Origin: Methanolinea sp. SDB
Lineage (GTDB): Archaea > Halobacteriota > Methanomicrobia > Methanomicrobiales > Methanospirillaceae
Direction: 5' to 3'
Assembly (NCBI GenBank): GCA_001412335.1
Contig: LKUF01000069.1
Location: 1 to 5,404, forward strand
DNA: 5,404 bases
Shown here: positions 2,755 to 5,404 of the stretch, in pieces
Layout: each line of letters opens with the position of its first letter
Numbering within the stretch: position 1 is the first letter of the stretch
Notes under the pieces: model-generated
Database searches by the model: none
Told to the model about the DNA's origin: nothing
Seen by the model: only the letters and a program-made list of their open reading frames with translations
Program-made: the position numbers and the translations under genes

Positions 2755-5404
2755 ATGGAAAGGAACTGGAAAATTATAATGATCAGAAGAATGATTTTCT
2801 TCTTTTGTATTTTGATAGCACTGTCTCCTGCATCTGCAGATTTAATAGCAGATTTTTCCGCAAACATTACATCAGGAGAGGTTCCGCTCTCTATCGAATT
2901 CTATGACCAGTCTTCCGGAAACGTGACTTCGTGGAACTGGTCGTTCGGTGACGGCTCGATCTCGGGCAAACAGAATCCTGTTTATACCTTCAGCCAGGCA
3001 GGCGCTTATACGATTGTACTAACTGTATCGGATGGGAATGAGAGCGATATCGTTACTATTCCTGATTTTATCACCGCCACAGAGACCAATTCGAGCGATG
3101 GTATCGTGTCGGTGAGTATCAGCGATCTGCCTCCCGAGGGAACATTATCGCTTGTTACAGTCTTTACTCCATTGTCCTCACAATATCTTGGGGATATAGA
3201 TGGAGATACCATGGTGTTTTCTGACGACACCAGCGGTATGCTGAGAATAAAAAGATACAATTTCGATACCGGGATCGAATCCTTCATTCCACCTGTTCAT
3301 CAGGATTACCTGCAGGCAAATCCGAGAATTTACGGTGAATCGGTGGTATGGGAAGAAATATCTGGTAATTATCCAGACAATTACAATTCAGTAATCCTTC
3401 ATGACTTCTCAACCGGTGAATCCATCGAAATTACAAATTATTCAGCTTCATATAACCCCGCCCCGGAAATATATGAGCATGTCATTGTCTGGCAGGAATA
3501 TGCCGGAGGATCATGGGACATTTATCTCTATGACTCCATGACTGCAGAAAAAAGGCTTCTCTCAGTTAACATGCCATATTCGGACGAAATGAATCCTGTA
3601 ATTTTTAACGACCGGGTCGCATTCCAGAGCAAGGATCCTGTAAACGACACCATGGATATTCAGCTGCTCAATCTCTCTACAGACGAAGTTCTTCTCCTGA
3701 CACCAGATACATTTTCCTCTAACGAGGTTTATCCGGCAATATGGGGGAATTATGTCGTATATTCGTCATATGATGAGCAGTATCAATTTAGTGATATCTA
3801 CCTTTATGATATCCTTATAGGAAATACCGTTCTGCTCACTCTGGACTCAGATGATACAACCGAAGAATTCCCGGTAGTCTTCGGGGATCGGGTCGCGTGG
3901 CAGGGTCTGGATTTTGACTCCTGGACATATGATATCTTTGTCTACGATATCACCACTGGTATCGTCACCAGGTATTCATTCGATACACCCTATACAGATG
4001 AATCGAAGCCCAGGATATATGGAAACAGGGTAATATGGGAATCCTATGATTACGAAACATGGACATCCAATATTTACTCATTTACCATTGGCGAGGAACT
4101 TCCTCCATTGGATGCTGACTTTACGGTGAATGCGACGATGGGGGTACCTCCGCTGACAGTTGAGTTTACCGACATTTCCACCGGATCGGCTGAGGGCTGG
4201 CACTGGGACTTCGGTGACGATACCTTTTCAATGGAGCAGAACCCTGTGCATACCTACATCGATCCAGGTACACACACAGTAACTCTCATAGTTCATAATT
4301 CAGCACAGAGATCCGGAACCAAAAAACAGGATCTTATTTGTGTCGGATCTCCCCCGGTGGTAATGTTCGAAGCCGATCTGCTCGAGGGATCGAAGCCCCT
4401 GACTGTCCAGTTCTCCGATATCTCGGTACATAATCCCACATACTGGAACTGGTCCTTTGGTGACGGCGGGATCTCTGCCGAAAAGGATCCGGTCCACGTA
4501 TACCTGCAGCCCGGTACATATGATGTCACGCTCACCGCCGGGAACCAGTTCGGCGATGCCAGCCATACCGAAACTGCCTGTATCTGTGTCATGGACGGAG
4601 TAATAAAAGATACAGACTTTACTATACCCGGCATAACCATCCTGTCAGGTGACCAGCAGAGTCTCTTAATAAACACCACCCTTTGTCCGCCTGGAAGCGG
4701 ATGGAACCAGACCTGGCTGCCGGTCTGTATTCCACAGGGATGTGGAGTAGACGAGATCATCTTCTACTCCATGGATGGTGAAGGGTTCCACCAGGACGGC
4801 GATAATCTGATATCGGGAACCATGAGCAGTGCACAGTTCAAAAGCAGCTTAACCGGTCCTGGCATTAAACCGGACTGGACCATTTCTTATTGTATTAACT
4901 CGTCTGCCTACCCCGTATCAGGGTTGATCAAAACCGAGGCATGGGATAGCACGACCGAATCCGATTTTTGGCTCTTCAAGGACATAGCTATCGCCCCCAA
5001 CTTTGAAGATCCCCAGAATACATATTCCGATGTGCCCTGGGTCGCATACACTGTCCGGTTCCGTGAGGATAATATCGAACTCCCCTGCAACGCCACGCTG
5101 ATCCTCGGGATCAATGCAACCTGGGTCAGCGAATATGGCTGGGGCAACCATGGCACATATGAATTCAACTCCAACATGGAAGGGGCAAAAATACTCATAG
5201 ACGGCCAGTTTGTGGGATACGCACCACTGACCGTACACGGTCTTGCCCCTGGAGAACATGTCGCGACGGCTATTATGCATGGATTCCAGCCTGATGAGGA
5301 CTCATTTACGATATTAGACGAGCGTGACAGCATTCACGTGATACATATCGGAGATGACGGGAACGGCGAGGTGCTCGAAACCCGGTTCCTGTACCATGAC
5401 CCTG
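2755..5404 (+). CDS. Secreted multidomain surface protein: PKD, TolB-like propeller, PKD, PKD, PEGA (partial, C-terminus missing)
   Basis: The frame is open for 883 codons to the window edge. From ATG 2755, residues 1-28 form a signal peptide: charged start, hydrophobic stretch IFFFCILIAL, then a cleavage site after ASA. PKD domain 1 is at about 29-108 (WNWSFGDG at 60-67). Seven repeats of about 45 residues follow, each with a core like P-x-I-x-G-x-x-V-V-W, starting near 147, 190, 237, 281, 327, 373 and 419; several are followed by DIYLYD-like strands. This fits a seven-bladed TolB-type beta-propeller. PKD 2 (WHWDFGDD at 482-489) and PKD 3 (WNWSFGDG at 564-571) come next, then about 190 residues with cysteines that I cannot assign, then a PEGA-like domain at about 809-854 (ILIDGQFVGYAPLTV). 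The last residues, GNGEVLETRFLYHDP, recall a segment seen in other PKD proteins of methanogens. Many N-x-S/T sites suggest glycosylation. PKD and propeller domains usually bind proteins or sugars at the cell surface; no enzyme motif is seen. How it is anchored lies outside the window. Confidence 0.88.
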   Translation, partial: MERNWKIIMIRRMIFFFCILIALSPASADLIADFSANITSGEVPLSIEFYDQSSGNVTSWNWSFGDGSISGKQNPVYTFSQAGAYTIVLTVSDGNESDIVTIPDFITATETNSSDGIVSVSISDLPPEGTLSLVTVFTPLSSQYLGDIDGDTMVFSDDTSGMLRIKRYNFDTGIESFIPPVHQDYLQANPRIYGESVVWEEISGNYPDNYNSVILHDFSTGESIEITNYSASYNPAPEIYEHVIVWQEYAGGSWDIYLYDSMTAEKRLLSVNMPYSDEMNPVIFNDRVAFQSKDPVNDTMDIQLLNLSTDEVLLLTPDTFSSNEVYPAIWGNYVVYSSYDEQYQFSDIYLYDILIGNTVLLTLDSDDTTEEFPVVFGDRVAWQGLDFDSWTYDIFVYDITTGIVTRYSFDTPYTDESKPRIYGNRVIWESYDYETWTSNIYSFTIGEELPPLDADFTVNATMGVPPLTVEFTDISTGSAEGWHWDFGDDTFSMEQNPVHTYIDPGTHTVTLIVHNSAQRSGTKKQDLICVGSPPVVMFEADLLEGSKPLTVQFSDISVHNPTYWNWSFGDGGISAEKDPVHVYLQPGTYDVTLTAGNQFGDASHTETACICVMDGVIKDTDFTIPGITILSGDQQSLLINTTLCPPGSGWNQTWLPVCIPQGCGVDEIIFYSMDGEGFHQDGDNLISGTMSSAQFKSSLTGPGIKPDWTISYCINSSAYPVSGLIKTEAWDSTTESDFWLFKDIAIAPNFEDPQNTYSDVPWVAYTVRFREDNIELPCNATLILGINATWVSEYGWGNHGTYEFNSNMEGAKILIDGQFVGYAPLTVHGLAPGEHVATAIMHGFQPDEDSFTILDERDSIHVIHIGDDGNGEVLETRFLYHDP

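Noticed and set aside
2679..2906. Plus-strand frame of 75 residues across the gap between peptidase and surface protein
   Set aside because: It overlaps the end of the peptidase gene and the signal peptide of the next gene in another frame, and lacks a ribosome binding site and any motif.
4293..5333. Long minus-strand frames of 155, 141 and 120 residues
   Set aside because: They lie antisense to the PKD 3 to PEGA part of the surface protein gene, whose plus-strand frame has clear domains throughout. They show no motifs of their own.

Overview
The window looks archaeal, most likely from a methanogen of the Methanomicrobiales type. This is inferred from three things: a TiaS-like protein (TiaS is an archaeal tRNA-modifying enzyme), ribosome binding sites of the archaeal GGTG type, and a large secreted protein that combines PKD domains, a TolB-like propeller and a PEGA domain, a mix common in surface proteins of methanogens. 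No sequence search was possible, so the lineage is a judgement and not a measurement.

Layout. Bases 1-87 read as the last 28 codons of a plus-strand gene that begins outside the window. Bases 88-743 carry no convincing gene. They hold a strong GC-rich hairpin and four decaying copies of an intergenic repeat. Bases 744-1439 (minus strand) encode a 231-residue protein with the GIDDTD and GGT-x-x-GVIGALA signatures of TiaS, but without room for the C-terminal RNA-binding domains of the full enzyme. Bases 1440-1830 form a divergent intergenic region with an AT-rich promoter candidate, two short palindromes and a run of four consecutive potential RNA stems before the next gene. Bases 1831-2700 encode a 289-residue calpain-like (family C2) cysteine peptidase with glutamine, cysteine, histidine and asparagine in the expected motifs. 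After 54 bases, 2755-5404 encodes a secreted multidomain protein that runs off the right edge: signal peptide, PKD, seven propeller repeats, two more PKD domains, an unassigned region and a PEGA domain.

How the parts may work together. The peptidase and the surface protein lie in the same direction with a short gap, and each has its own good ribosome binding site, so they may form one transcription unit. The peptidase has no visible signal peptide whereas its neighbour is clearly exported, so a direct protease-substrate link is only a hypothesis. The most interesting signals are the archaeal calpain-like enzyme, the possible structured leader in front of it, the minimal TiaS-like protein and the repeat cluster at the left.
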